64,000 nucleotides of DNA from Paramecium octaurelia (GCA_905182995.1 CAJJDP010000144.1:62001-126000), one strand, 5' to 3'; shown: positions 38,575 to 53,033, counted from the first letter of the stretch. Translations and numbers: made by a program. The notes: a model not told the origin generated them from the sequence alone.

Positions 38575-39235
38575 ATGTATGATGTAATGATTAATTGGTT
38601 ACAAAGAGATCATGATCAGAAGTGTGTGTAAGTCATAACTATTTTAAGTAAATGAAACTCTAATGGTTACATATAGTAGTTAAAAGTGGACAATCAATCT
38701 AGTGGATAGGTTTCGTGAGTAGATATTGAATAATATTAGTGCAGTGTATGCAAAGTAAGCAACGTTGGCAAAGTTAATCTTTTATTAAAATGGTATTTCT
38801 GAATTTATTGCACATAATCCAAAGAGGCCCACTTTTAAATATGTAATTGATAATTTGCAGTAATCAAGTATGAAGAGTATTATGGCAATACTTAGCGATA
38901 TTACATTAAAGTAAATGGTTATCAAATTGCTATCCTACCGAATAAATGCTATATCAATGAAGTCCTTAACTATTAATTAGAGTATCAATAATTTTATAAG
39001 TGCTTCCATTTATTAATAAATTTAATCATAATAAATATTTATCAAGTAATTGTTTAAGTTATTTTTACTCTATTGGCTTTGGTAATATTTCTTTTATGCC
39101 ACAATTCCCTAAAATATCATTATTTTCATTCCCATTGTAAGCAGAACACATCACAATTGCACATTAATCATTCATATTTTACTATGTCATGATCTCAGTG
39201 ATCTATATATAATATATATAGTTTACATCTTTTGA
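38575..39235 (+). CDS. Hypothetical protein between the two histidine kinases
   Basis: Frame starting MYDVMINWLQRDHDQ, only 3 bp from the divergent hybrid-kinase start. A 25-nt GTG...AAG intron is needed near 38630. Protein-like blocks include INLVDRFREQILNN and FIAHNPKRPTFKYVIDN. The frame stays open past the stop of the convergent kinase 2 gene and overlaps it antisense by about 210 bp, so the real end is probably near 39020 after a missed intron. No family recognised. Confidence 0.35.
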
Positions 39236-41574
39236 AGCCTAATAACCATTCTTGACAGGCATTTCTATGTCCATAAAAATTAACTTATAAGTTTTACAAC
39301 AAGGAGACTACAATTTTTATTCAATTTTTTCAATTGCCTATTAACCATTATACGCACTATCCATCTTCATTTTATGTTGTGATAATAGAGCTTCAATGGC
39401 GCTATGGTTGAATCTCACGTCATCCACAATCAAGATTTGAGTGCAATTACAACTAATTGTGACATTGCATCCATAGAATGATGGGAACTACTTCTAGCTA
39501 ATAAGTTTTTGATGATTTTCTATCTTGAATGATATTCTTGTATATTCATTCTCAGTGCTCTCTATAACCAACTCGTTATCGTAACATAGAAATTTCGCTA
39601 TTTATTGGGAGATCTTCAATCCTAGTCCTAATTTGGTCTATTAGAATAATTATGAATCATAAAATTGCACCTCATCCCTGTTTTTAATTTGTTATAGAGT
39701 CTTCTCTGACATGCCAACCCCATTATCCTCCACTGAAAACATTATGCGAGATTCTTGATCGGAAACATTTACATAGATGGAACCACTCTAATTAGTAAAT
39801 TTAATTGAATTATCTATTAAATTCACCAAAATTCTAAGGATTCTCTCTTTATCACTGTTGATCATATAATTAGTCTTTGCATTCAATTAAAAGTCTAACT
39901 ATTTCTCCTTACATTCCTATTCAAACAACTCTTTCAAAATTTCAAAGATTTCATTTAAGTCAAATTGGGAATTACTCAAATGGAAATTCCTACAATCAAT
40001 TTAAGCATAATCCAGTATGTCATTTAATTAAAACATGAGTTTTTTGGCTGATATAATGGCTGGCTACAAATTCTTATCTCTTATATTGGGTGCAATCAAT
40101 GTTGACAATGCATTTAATTGTGACAATGTGCTATTCATTGGAGTCCTTAGTTCATGGCACAAGGAATTTAAAAGTGCCTATTGGTACTTGTACCTAATGT
40201 TCAACTGCCGTAATTCTTCCTTATTTGTGATATTTTCAATCAAAAAGAGATAGTTTATTTTATTATTAATCTCAATCTCATATACTTTGATCCTTAAATA
40301 GTATTTCATAGTCCCAACATCCTAAACGATCTTAATTATCTGAATGTTCTATCCTATGGATTACACAGAGTTATCCACATTGTTTGTAAGAGAAGAGGAC
40401 TTTTAGGCAAATTTAGTGAATAACTAATTCAAATTTTTGAATCTGCTCTTTGTTGTCATTAATTCATCCTTGATCTAGTTGTTAGGATTTGACGAAAAAG
40501 GTATATTATTATTTAAATTGGTGTTTGTGCCTCCATCTGGATTATTAACTGAGTTTTGCTCATTTAAACTTTTTGATATTAGCGACAACTAGGGAAACTT
40601 GGGAAACCTTTTGCTCTAACGGTTACTCTGATTTGAACCTACTTACTTGATGGATTTGCTCTCCCACGACTCACAACTATTTTCATAAATTGATAGTACC
40701 TTTCTAATAATGAATCTAAATTTACAATGATGTTTCTTCCATCATTATCCGACACTTTTAAAAACTATAGTAATTTTTAATTATTTATCACCATTTCACA
40801 TAGACTATTCATGAGTCCTATGCCAAATGGCAACAAATTCCATATCTGAGGGAGGTCTAAAGTATTAGTTGATTTCTGCAATTCTGATCCTTTGAATGAA
40901 AGATTGTTCATGAGATTCTCCTTGTCTTGCACAAAGGGATTCTTTAAATCCAATTGCTTCAACTCTTTCAAATTCTTTTGGATGTTTAAACTTCCATAAA
41001 TGCTGTTGCTGCACTATTCATCCTATTCAGACTGATCCTTCACTAGTTATGGAATTTACTCGATGTTGTATTTGGTCATATCCTGCAGATGCTTCTTCAT
41101 TTCAATTTGATCGTCCTCTTTCTTCAAATGCAACATCCAATGATTCAAAGGTTACCATAAAAAGCACGTCAACAATTCGGTTATGTATAATTATTCCTTA
41201 TATTGTATGAAGGTTCTGATAAAAAAGTACACCAAGATTGAATGCTTCATAAATTTATGCCATTTTTGAGCATCCTCGAATTGTGTAATCAGAATTGCTA
41301 TGAAAGTCCCTAACTGCAGCATATTTATCTAGGGGATATCATTGTAGATGAACTCTATATTTAGTATGCACAACAGAGACGCCCCTATATTGTTCGCATA
41401 AATATTTTGTTTTTTAAGTGTCTCCATAACCAATAATAAAACCGAAATTGCTAAAGAAATTGAACTAATAATTGTGTATTGCAGTGAGTAATTCTCATTC
41501 ATGATGATGCCCACAAGAACAAAAGTGTTTTTTATTGAAAATTGCACATATAAGTAACTTGTATAAATTAGCAT
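39026..41574 (-). CDS. Hybrid histidine kinase 2 (membrane-bound)
   Basis: About 830 aa; close relative of kinase 1. The first 200 residues hold four or five transmembrane helices (for example YTIISSISLAISVLLLVME). Then come a linker, a PAS-like segment (IWNLLPFGIGLM), HisKA with His in SLCHELRTPMN, N box RILVNLIDNSIKF, G boxes VEDNGVGM and LGLGLKIS, and a receiver with ILIVDDVRFN, IFMDIEMPVKNG and Lys in LPKPIEQ. One intron in the receiver lies at the same place as in kinase 1, supporting duplication. At least one more intron in the linker was not resolved. Confidence 0.83.
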
Positions 41575-41886
41575 TTTAAAATAAATATATCACTATCTTA
41601 ACAATCTCTCTAGTAGATAATATATTTTATATAATAATAACCAACAAAAATATTATTTTAATTTGTATGACTAATAGGTCTCAGGGATATGTACAATTAA
41701 TAGATTAATATAATGAATCTTTATGGTGATTTAATTGTTTGACAGAGGGAAGAATGAGCAATATAAAATTCTTAACCCTTCCTGGAAATTGGCGCAGAAC
41801 CTTTTCAGAATTTGATTATACGAAAAATCCAAATGGAGAAATAGTTATATGAGTTGAATATCATTTATTTAGATTGTATAATAAAA
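41575..41886 (+). other. Intergenic with a small unassigned frame
   Basis: A short frame near 41756-41854 (MSNIKFLTLPGNWRRTF...) and another just upstream from 41667 look faintly coding, but no intron joins them cleanly. The region otherwise is AT-rich and holds the upstream region of the dehydrogenase gene. Confidence 0.35.
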
Positions 41887-42765
41887 ATGAATATTGGCTG
41901 GATTGGAACAGGTGTAATGGGGGTGTCTATGTGCAAACATATTCTTAAAGCTGGTCATAAATTGCGCATATACAACAGAACAGTTACTAAGACATAGCCT
42001 CTCGTAGAAGCAGGAGCATAATTTGTTCAACCAAGAGAATTGGCATAACATTCCGATGCTGTTTTTTTAATGTTGGGATACCCTAAGGATGTTGAATAGG
42101 TAGTTTTAGGAGACCAAGGAATATTAAATCACATGAAAAAGGGCACTGTTTTAGTTGATCACACTACTTCATCACCTGAATTGGCTGAGAGAATTTTCAA
42201 GTAGGCGAATGAGAAAGGAGTAGAATCTATTGATGCTCCAGTAAGTGGAGGAGACATAGGAGCCAGAGAGGGAAGATTGGTGGTGATGTGTGGTGGATAA
42301 TAGAAGGCGTTGGATAGAATAAATGATATATTAAAAGTGTATAGTGCAAATGTTTAATTGATGGGAGGTGCTGGTTTAGGGTAGCATACTAAGATGGTTA
42401 ATTAGATAGTGTTGGCTGGGAATATGATAGGGACAGTGGAAGGTTTGTTGTATGGACACAAATGCGGATTGAATTTGGAATAATTGATTAATACAATAAA
42501 GAGTGGAGCAGCCAATTCAACAGCTTGGAGTGTTTTGGGATTGAGGATGGTGAAGGGAGACTTTGAGCCTGGATTTTATGTTGAGCATTTCATTAAGGAT
42601 TTAAGCATAGCAATCAATGAGGCCAATAGGTTGAACTTGAGTTTACCGGGGTTGGCTTTGGTGAAACAGTTGTATCATGCTTTGGCTGCCCAAGGGGGAG
42701 CACGTAATGGAACGTAGGCATTGCTATTGGCATTGGAGACATTGAATAACCATAAAATTAGATGA
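41887..42765 (+). CDS. 3-hydroxyisobutyrate dehydrogenase family enzyme
   Basis: Intronless, 292 aa, standard length for the beta-hydroxyacid dehydrogenases. NAD(P)-binding GWIGTGVMG at the N-terminus, IYNRTVTK for the cofactor ribose, substrate-binding DAPVSGGDIGAREG, and the catalytic Lys in GQHTKMVNQI. The pattern is closest to 3-hydroxyisobutyrate dehydrogenase or glyoxylate/succinic-semialdehyde reductase; the exact substrate cannot be read. It lacks a clear mitochondrial presequence. Codon use is GC-richer than its neighbours. Confidence 0.87.
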
Positions 42766-42791
42766 TTGATTATTTTAATATAAATTCTGTT

Positions 42792-44747
<1,956 letters not shown>

Positions 44748-45032
44748 TCTAAGCAAAGAACAATCAAATGTGCTTCAATCTTAGTAGTAGAGATTAACGC
44801 ATATGGATAATCTGGCTTTAGGCATTCAAATCTATAAACACAATATTCAGAATAGATTTTTAATTAAGTAATAGTAAAAAAGAAAAAGCAAATAATAGTA
44901 ATGAAGTTTATCATTATCAAACTAATTTTACTTTTTCGGCCTTTGATTATTTCATATATTTCAAAGCTGAAAATAAGAATTTATTATTGTAATTATAAAT
45001 TTTATATTTCTTTTATTTTTTGCTTAAAAATA

Positions 45033-45845
45033 TCAAACCTTGATATGGGTAGCTACTGCATTGTCTAATTTTTCAAAGAACTCCTATGAATCATACAACA
45101 AATGCTCTTCATTTATCTCATATTCAAGATATGCACCCTAATCTATTCAACATCAATCATACTTTCTGTTAATAATAATTGGCGACCTCTGCATTTATTT
45201 AATCAGCTGGAGCAGAACTCTATTCCAAAGCGCATTTGCTTGGAGTTTAGCACTAAACATAATATTGGATTTCTTTACATTATTCTGATATCCAGGGTGA
45301 GTGGGTGTGACGAATGGTAAACTTGTGTTGAATACTTTGCCGCATGATTAGCAAGATAGATAGGATCCTGCTATCTTCTATGCCAATGATTCAGATAATT
45401 TGAATCTAATGGCCAAATTAACACCATCCAATAAACGATCGAGTCTAAGCAATATTCATTTGAATATTTACTTCTCAGCTTCAACAGCATTATTGGGGAA
45501 TCCAAACAACAAAGCACCATTTGTTTAAGTCGATTATAATTGAACCTATTCAGCCAATCTAGCAACATTGTCCTAGCCATTAAGAAATCACTTACCTCTC
45601 CAGTTGTCTTCGAAGCATCTATTATTGAAAATTGAACAAATTGTCTAAACGTATATGTAATTCAAATACTTCTCAACTAAATTTCTTACAAATGGATTCT
45701 ATTGCAAAAATACAATCTTTGGATATTGAGGCATTTTAGCTGTGTATTTGAATTGGTCATATAGAACTGATTCTGTGAAGAATAAATGAAGTTATTGTGC
45801 TCTTTGGATTGCCAATCTTGCGTTTCCAAAAAACTATTGATTCAT
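45033..45845 (-). CDS. Adenylate-kinase-like protein without a P-loop (likely pseudoenzyme)
   Basis: About 228 aa with introns of 25, 23, 27, 26 and 25 nt, all ending in TAG. Overall it follows adenylate kinase: start strand MPQYPKIVFL, DNVARLAEQVQLQ, GALLFGFPNNAVEAEKL, LDGVNLAIRF, a LID-like KIAGSYLSCQSCGKVFN, ANYYQQKG and C-terminal FFEKLDNAVATHI. But the P-loop GxPGSGKGT is replaced by QQNPFVRNL with no lysine, and the Arg of GFPRT is Asn. ATP phosphotransfer is therefore unlikely. A structural role, as for some axonemal adenylate-kinase domains, is inference. Confidence 0.75.
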
Positions 45846-46540
45846 TATTATTATTAATAAAAGTATATAATATCATGTAATCTCTAAATATGAACTATTT
45901 TGAATTACAACACAACATCTCGTATTAAAATTCGCCATCAATCATAACACCTCTGCAATCATGACTCTCTATCAGATAACCATAATAAAGTGTATATAGT
46001 TTAACATATAAAGAAGGTTGATTCAAGCTCTTCCAAGTGACATTAAACAATCTTATATAATTTATTATATCATCATAGTAATTCATAATTATGATGGTAG
46101 TTTCTTAAAAATATTAATTCTTATATTTTGGTAATATGGAATAATGCATGTAAATTAGAATGTATTATAAATATATAAATTTAATAATGGTTATGTAAAA
46201 TTTAAACTTAATTGATTATTGTAAATAAGGAAGTTTTATGTAAAATTCTTTGCTGACTCATATGAGCATTCCTTTCCAAAGAAGTGATAATTACCCTAAA
46301 CTCTGAAAAAATATATTTTAATTTAATTTACTATCTTAAGAAGGTAATTTTACAATAACCTTAAATTATTATTACGTATACGTATTTTTTTCTAATTTTA
46401 ACAAATATATATATCAAGTCTTTATATAATAATCTGAGTGATATCTATTATATTATTTATTAATCAGTCAACTCATGAATTAATTGGCCTAGACTTCTAT
46501 TTTAAGTCGGTGTTTTAGCGCTAAATTAGGAAAATTTAAA
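45846..46540. other. Intergenic, AT-rich
   Basis: Nearly 700 bp with no supported gene between the divergent adenylate-kinase-like and Cache-protein genes. It must carry both upstream regions. Confidence 0.5.
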
Positions 46541-48203
46541 ATGAGAACGCAGATTTTAATTATCAATTGTGTAATTTTGGCTATAATCATCCCTTCGATA
46601 ATATTGGCCTAGACGATTAATTTGTATTACATTTAGGAGATCCTAAGTGATTGTGAGAAGGATAGTATGCTCAAGGAAATGTTTAATCATTTAACCAATT
46701 CCGCCAATTCTATAAATGGATAACTAAATTCTGTTTTTACAAGAAGTATAATTTCATAAATCATTCAAGCATAAATTACCCTGACTAATCTGAATTAGTT
46801 ATATTGGCTTTAATTAAAAAATAACATTTGGATCAATAAACCAATCACTCGCCTCTGTGACTATAACTCTTCAGTCTTGCCTCTTGATCATCTCATTTCT
46901 ATACCATGTTATTCGTATATGGCACTTAAATAAAATGATGTCGAACCCTTGGAAGATCCAATTGAGTAGACCCTTAGAAATCATACCTATTTAGTAAGCT
47001 CGGTTATTCTAGGTTTGATGGGCTTAGAAGATCCTTTTTTTCCTAACCAGTTTTATTTCTCCTCCTCAATTGACCAAAATGAATTCACTTACATTTACCC
47101 TTAGATTGTAAAAGTAGATGGTTACCATCCTAAAGAGAGACTGTGGTATCAATAGCATTTTGAAAATTTAAAAGAGGATAAATACAATAATACTCAGTTA
47201 AGCGATGTTTACAAATATTTTGGAACTGAATCTACTTATTCGATGACTATGACGTAATCGATGCTCAATTTAGTATTGGATGTTCAAGGGATATATTGTT
47301 CTGACATTGTATTTTCAAATAAGATGATAAGAGTTTAGGCAATCAATATTATGATAGCTGATCAAAAAGGGCAATTGTTATTAACAAACTATAAAAATAA
47401 ATAAATAACTAATTCATCCGAACTAAAAAACTTCGCAGATTAAGAAATTACTGGGTTCAATGCTGAAGATTGGAATTCTCTCATTAGCTATTATAACTAA
47501 AATACAATATAGTCTACTTGCAATTTAAAAACGCATAATGTATTATGTAGATACAATACAGTTTATGAAAAAGACGTTGTAATAACCATACAAAAGCTTA
47601 GAAACATCAACTACTATTTAATTCTCTTTAATGATTTGTAAATAGAGAAAGATATATCTGATTAAATGAAAAATCTAAATTAAATATTTTATAGAGAAAT
47701 TTAATGGATTGCTTAAATTGTACTGTCAATTTTCATTCTATTAATATTTATCTCCATTATATTGATTTACCTCATATTTTTGCCTATTTATCAAGTTATT
47801 GATCGATCCTCCTTGTTTCTTAAAAGAGATTAGGAATGCAATAGTGCAAATTCATTTGAGTTTAAAAATTAAATCTAAAATCAAATCTTAAAAAAACAAG
47901 CAGAACCTTACAATAGTAATAAATTATATAAGCATATTAGGTAATGTATTAAAATAGTTCAAATTTCAATTTGATTCATTGTTTGATAGAGTCTTGACAT
48001 AGACAATGACAATTAATCCTTAATGTAAAATACTTTAACAATTTAAATATCCTAGAAACAATAAAGTACATGTTCTGAAAATACAGAACTTGCTCGATTA
48101 AGGATTGATAAAGAATGATTACTACGGAGATAATAATAATGACTATAGAAATAAGAAATAGAACCTCAAAAGAACCTTCAGCTTAAATATTTAATCAAAT
48201 TGA
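46541..48203 (+). CDS. Cache-domain membrane sensor protein
   Basis: About 545 aa with one 25-nt intron near 47920. A first transmembrane helix (IINCVILAIIIPSIILAQ) is followed by about 350 extracellular residues and a second helix (IVLSIFILLIFISIILIYLIF). The extracellular part carries the Cache/PAS-like signature DGYHPKERLWYQQ, as in ligand-binding sensors of chemoreceptors and voltage-gated calcium-channel subunits. The cytoplasmic end of about 130 residues has no recognisable kinase, cyclase or channel domain. It may signal through a partner, or the C-terminus may be lost. Confidence 0.75.
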
Positions 48204-48804
48204 GTTTCATTTTTACTCCATTAAATATTGACTATCTCTATAAACATTTTATCGCATTGTATTATTAATTATTCAAATCAGGCCTTTATCGATTCTGATA
48301 TACCAGATTTTTTCAATTTCAACTGCTAATTCTAGTATCAATAACTATAAAACATATCAAAAGTCATAGATTTTGAATAAAATAATTCAAGTTTCTCTTT
48401 GACATAAATTTAATCTTTAAGAACATTTAATAATTTTACATTTTATATTGGAATAGTCCAAAGATCTTAAAAATAAAACTATGTTTTTGATTTTTCAATT
48501 ATGAATGGACCATGTTATCAAAGTTTGTAAAGAAAGATGTTTGATTATTGTACAAATAATATACATAATAATGAATTTGAAGGTAGTAATTTGATTTAAT
48601 TGAAATTACATATGGAATAGACAGATGGATCTTAATTCTAATTAGAATTCTCCAGCTTTTTATTATTTTCTATGATTGTTTATTATAAATTTCTGATAAT
48701 TCGAAAACCAATTTTGGTTTTTAATATATAAAACAAAATAAATATTAGAAATACATAAATAAATTAGTGAATATCTTTTAATAAATAATTATATTTCTTA
48801 ATAA
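48204..48804. other. Intergenic, AT-rich
   Basis: About 600 bp upstream of the centrin gene. Nothing convincing in either strand. Confidence 0.5.
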
Positions 48805-49400
48805 ATGGCACGAAGAGGATAGTAACCACCACCATAATAAGCTCCCCCTGCTTAAAAGAATCAAACAGGAAAATTCAATCCAGCAGAATTTGTTAAACCT
48901 GGTTTGACCGAAGAGGAAGTTTTGGAAATCAAGGAAGCATTTGACTTATTCGACACAGACGGGTATTAGTTTATATCATCATTAAGCACCTAATCAATCG
49001 ACCCAAAGGAATTAAAAGCTGCAATGACTTCTTTGGGATTTGAAGCAAAAAATCAAACCATTTACTAAATGATTAGTGATTTAGATACAGATGGAAGTGG
49101 TTAAATTGATTTTGCAGAATTCTTGAAATTGATGACAGCCAGAATTAGTGAGAGAGATTCAAAAGCTGATATCTAAGTATAATATTTCTTAAATCATAAT
49201 AGAAAGTCTTTAATTTGTTTGATTCAGAGAGAGCAGGAGTTATTACCTTAAAGGATTTAAGAAAGGTAGCCAAAGAATTAGGAGAAACCATGGATGATTC
49301 AGAATTGTAAGAAATGATTGATAGAGCTGACTCAGATGGAGATGCTTAAGTAACATTTGAAGATTTCTACAATATTATGACCAAAAAGACCTTTGCATGA
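48805..49400 (+). CDS. Centrin (EF-hand calcium-binding protein)
   Basis: About 181 aa with introns of 24 nt (AAG end, inside EF-hand 1) and 26 nt (TAG end). A Gln/Pro-rich N-terminus precedes four EF-hands: [54 protein letters not shown] and [17 protein letters not shown]1 and EF3 have weakened calcium ligands; EF2 and EF4 look functional. The family organises basal bodies and contractile fibres in ciliates. Length and motif order match centrins closely. Confidence 0.92.
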
Positions 49401-49747
49401 TTTCATTATCACATAAAACATAAAAACATATTCAATATGTATTATAAGTAATCAGGTTCCATATAAACTGTTCTTCCTTAGTCATGTGAGGTTTAAAATG
49501 CTTAAGCATTGATCCTAAGTACTCACTTTTGTTAATATCCAATTGCAAATCTTAGACTCTTATGATTAGATTGATTTTCTTCCTCTTTAAACTCAATACG
49601 TATGATTTATTAATTAAAATTTACTATTCAAAATTTATTAAATCTATGCTTTGAGTATTAAATTTTTATTTTATAATTATAAGAAAAATTTGAATGAAAA
49701 ATTTATTTAAATTCATTACTTTTTGATTAAATATGATATATATCATA
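49401..49747. other. Intergenic, AT-rich
   Basis: Between the centrin stop and the convergent hypothetical gene. No feature is seen beyond AT-rich runs. Confidence 0.5.
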
Positions 49748-50374
49748 TCATTAGGATTAAAAGTATTTATTCATTAAGGAGTTGCTTATCATTTTATCAG
49801 GCTCATTGGCTGCTGCCCAATAATTACTAATAACAGGTATAAGACGGATAGGATCCTCAATTTTGTTACTATTTAAGACATGTAAAAACATGTCATAACC
49901 AACAAAGATTTGAAAATACTATCTTGAAACATCATCAGTTTTACAAACTTACTATAAATCTTGTATTTTAATTTCTGATTATCGAGTCTTAGCTCGTTTT
50001 TCTTTGAGAGTTTGGATTCCATTTGGAACCTTAGCTTCTTTACGTATTTTCTTGACCAATTTATTCCCCAAGAGCTTAGGAAAATTCTTAAAGCAAAACT
50101 TTTCATTTTTCGGATTGATTAGGCTGGATATCATCTAAGTTTATGTTACATAAGGGTCTGTTCTCTAAATATTCTATATTAATAATACTTACTATTTCAT
50201 AATCTTATTAAGAAAAGATCCTTGATGATGGATTTTCCTAAAAATTAAATTAGTTTGAAGAGTCATCCTCTCCAAATTTCTAACTAAAGTACATCTCTTA
50301 ATATAATTAAAATAAAATGTTCTAATAATGATGAGTTTAAATGAAAAAATACAAATTCTATTAGAATATAACAC
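49748..50374 (-). CDS. Hypothetical protein, tandem family member A
   Basis: Open from ATG 50374 to TGA 49748, 208 aa, no intron needed, with 14 TAA/TAG codons read as Gln. Basic middle (KLVKKIRKEAKVPNG), then VGYDMFLHVLNSNK and a distinctive end IRLIPVISNYWAAANEPDKM. I do not recognise the family. The first 38 residues are hydrophobic or basic and may not be translated; MTLQTNL at about 50262 is an alternative start. The next frame upstream carries a related ending. Confidence 0.55.
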
Positions 50375-50403
50375 TAATTAATCACATTCTTATTTTTTTT
50401 TTA

Positions 50404-51010
50404 TTATATGACTACTAATCATATACTCAGGTTAGTTAGCAGTAGCAAAATAAGTACTAATTCCATTTAAATACTCTAAGGGATACTCGATTTAAGGACT
50501 GCTTATCAATTCAATGATAAATTGCTTGTTGATAGATTTTATAAAAGCAATCTTGGATTACAAGTCGGATTAATAAATTCCTCTCAAATCAGATATTTTT
50601 GTTGACACCTACTTATCTTTTGAACATTTTCTACTCAATTTCTATTACAAAAAATTGTCCAATCCTTATGTGCTTAGAATTGAACTTTCATTTAATAACA
50701 GATAATTTTTCAAAATTATTCCATCTCAAATTTGGGTAAATTTTTTAATCTTCTTTCTCATTATTACTATCTTATTCTATTTAAAATAAGCTTGGTTTCT
50801 ATTAAATACTACCCAAATCATTATGTTTTGATTTGTCCCTCTTACCATTCTTGATTTTCAATCATAACTTGTTGATTACAGTTTGATTCAAATTGAATAT
50901 TTGAATTCAATTGATCATTCAAGCATTTTTAGAATATGTTTTGATCAATTATAGACATCCCTAGCTCTAATAATAGAAATTGTTAATTGAACTCCCTTAT
51001 TCTATCATCA
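50404..51010 (-). pseudogene. Probable decayed paralogue of the preceding gene
   Basis: Reads IEYPLEYLNGISTYFATANQPEYM near its end, clearly related to IEDPIRLIPVISNYWAAANEPDKM of the neighbour. Upstream, protein-like pieces (MSIIDQNIFQKCLND, LGSIQQKPSLFQIEQD) fall in different frames, and I could not connect them with canonical introns. A broken tandem duplicate is the simplest reading; a gene with introns I missed is possible. Confidence 0.45.
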
Positions 51011-51421
51011 TAACTTTAAATATAATTTAATAAGAAATTGTTTTTTTTATTAAGAAAATAATATTAGAAATAGATGAAGCAAATATTGAAGTCCTTAATT
51101 TAATGTTTCATAAGTAAAAATTTAGTCTTTAAATTTATTTTTTGAAAATCATGTAAAATTACAATCTTTGGGGTTAGTTAAAATTAATAACCTATGATAT
51201 ATTATTTATTTTTCTTTAACTCTAAATTCTATCTTCATTTTACTATCAATTAAACTATTATAAAACAAAAAATTAAAAATGTAATAGAATTAAAATTTAA
51301 GGTGAATTTTTTCAAAATTTCTTAATCTTTTACTACCATATTATGCCTTTTGATAAAAGGAAGAATCAATATTAAGTCAAATGATAAATAGATTACTTTC
51401 AGATAAATTTTTAATACTTAT
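51011..51421. other. Intergenic, AT-rich
   Basis: No gene seen. Contains long A/T runs. Confidence 0.45.
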
Positions 51422-52231
51422 TCATTTCTCAATCATTTATTCAAGTTTTCTTTATCGAATTCTTCTTATCTCTTCCTATTACATGATTTTATACTCCGTT
51501 TTTCTTCTTTCAAACTCTTACTGTTCTCTGCTAATGTATGCTTTACTTCTTAACTCTTGCCTTGTTGTTACATATTATTATCCTGTAATTTAGTCAGTCA
51601 ATATAAGTTTCTTATTATTTGCAAATAGATCAAGTAACTCAAAAAATATAAAAGCTGATGCTGCCATCATAAATATTATTAAATATCTTGTACCTGAATT
51701 CCTACCAGAATGATTGTCCTAAAGAGTGATAAAAAATAATAATTACATATTGTTCATCTCTCATATACTTATAATAATCTCTGAAGGGATCTTAGTAATC
51801 ATACCCTGAACGTTAATATGAGTGATATTATTTATACGCTTATTGTTTTTGATATTCATCATATGCTTATCTAAATTATTCTTGATTTTGGTTGTAATAC
51901 TTATAAGCTAAAATTCCAATATTTTATTACAACTCTATTAATAATATTATCTCTCATATTGCTACTTCTAATACTTTGCAGGGTTTACTTAAATTTCATC
52001 GTAGTCCTTTTTTGTGGTAGGATTTTTAAGGACTTCATAAGCCTCATTAATTGCCTTGAATTAATCAATTGAATTCGGATTCTTATCAGGATGATATAAT
52101 TTAGCAAGAGTGTAGAAAGCACTCTTAATTTCATCTTAAGTTGCTTTGTTTGTGAGATTGAGGGTTTGATAATAATTCTTATTAGGATTGAATTTCAATG
52201 TAGAAAACAAGTATTTATATTTATAATACAT
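51422..52231 (-). CDS. Membrane-anchored DnaJ (Hsp40) protein
   Basis: About 251 aa with introns of 26 and 28 nt. The J domain occupies residues 15-80: NYYQTLNLTNKATQDEIKSA, the HPD motif in LYHPDKNPNS, and INEAYEVLKNPTTKKDYDE. A Tyr/Gln-rich linker, one transmembrane helix (LIIFMMAASAFIFFELLDL) and a basic coiled tail follow. The HPD stimulates Hsp70 ATPase. The leading residues MYYKYKYLFSTLKF could be a mitochondrial presequence, so a mitochondrial or ER membrane location is likely but unresolved. Confidence 0.85.
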
Positions 52232-53033
52232 TTTTTTTATTTTTTTTGGAATGCAGAATATTACCAAGAATGTTTCTTTATGCATGTTTTAAACCGAATT
52301 AGGTCTTTTTCATTTCCAGTTTTAATGTTTTGCTAGAGATTAATATCAATAATTTCTGTTGCGTAGTGTAAAAAATCAGACTCTAAATTATATCATTTAA
52401 AAATTTAAAGAGATTTTAATTAAAGCCATATGAAAATTAACATTCCTATTAATTAATATATTCTTATTTCTATTTAAATAGATTTTTAACTATACTATTT
52501 TATAATATATTATTAATTTATTAGAAATATATTTAGTTTATTGAGAAATTTTGTTCTTTTAAGTCAACTGAATTTTCAAAATTTTATAATTTTTAATATA
52601 TAGCAATATACTTTTGGTTATCTTCGAAATAATTTAAATTCCGATTATTTAAATTTAATCCTTAGGCATTAATATTAAGGATTTTTGAATCCATTGTTAA
52701 CTTTTATAATAAAGGGTTTCGGAGGTTGATTTTATTTTTTCTTAAAGGAATTCAAATTTGGCTTTTTGTAATAAATATAAAATGAAATTATTTTATGTGA
52801 TTAGTTGAAAACAATAAGTATTGTTATTTGTTTGTACAGTTAGAAATAAAATGAATAAACTGGCTTTTATGAATTTATTCTTAAAAGGATGGTTCACAAT
52901 TTGCCAGTTTAACAAAGGGTGGAATTTGGGGTGAGTTGGAGGATAATAGAAAAAGTATTCATTTAAATATCGAATCCACTTAAGTATTTGATGAGAACTT
53001 AATTGATTATATTATTTAATTATTTTTTGTGAT
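52232..53033. other. Intergenic, AT-rich, 800 bp
   Basis: Separates the divergent DnaJ and hybrid kinase 3 genes. A run of T interrupted by few other bases lies just upstream of the DnaJ start. No gene is supported. Confidence 0.5.
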
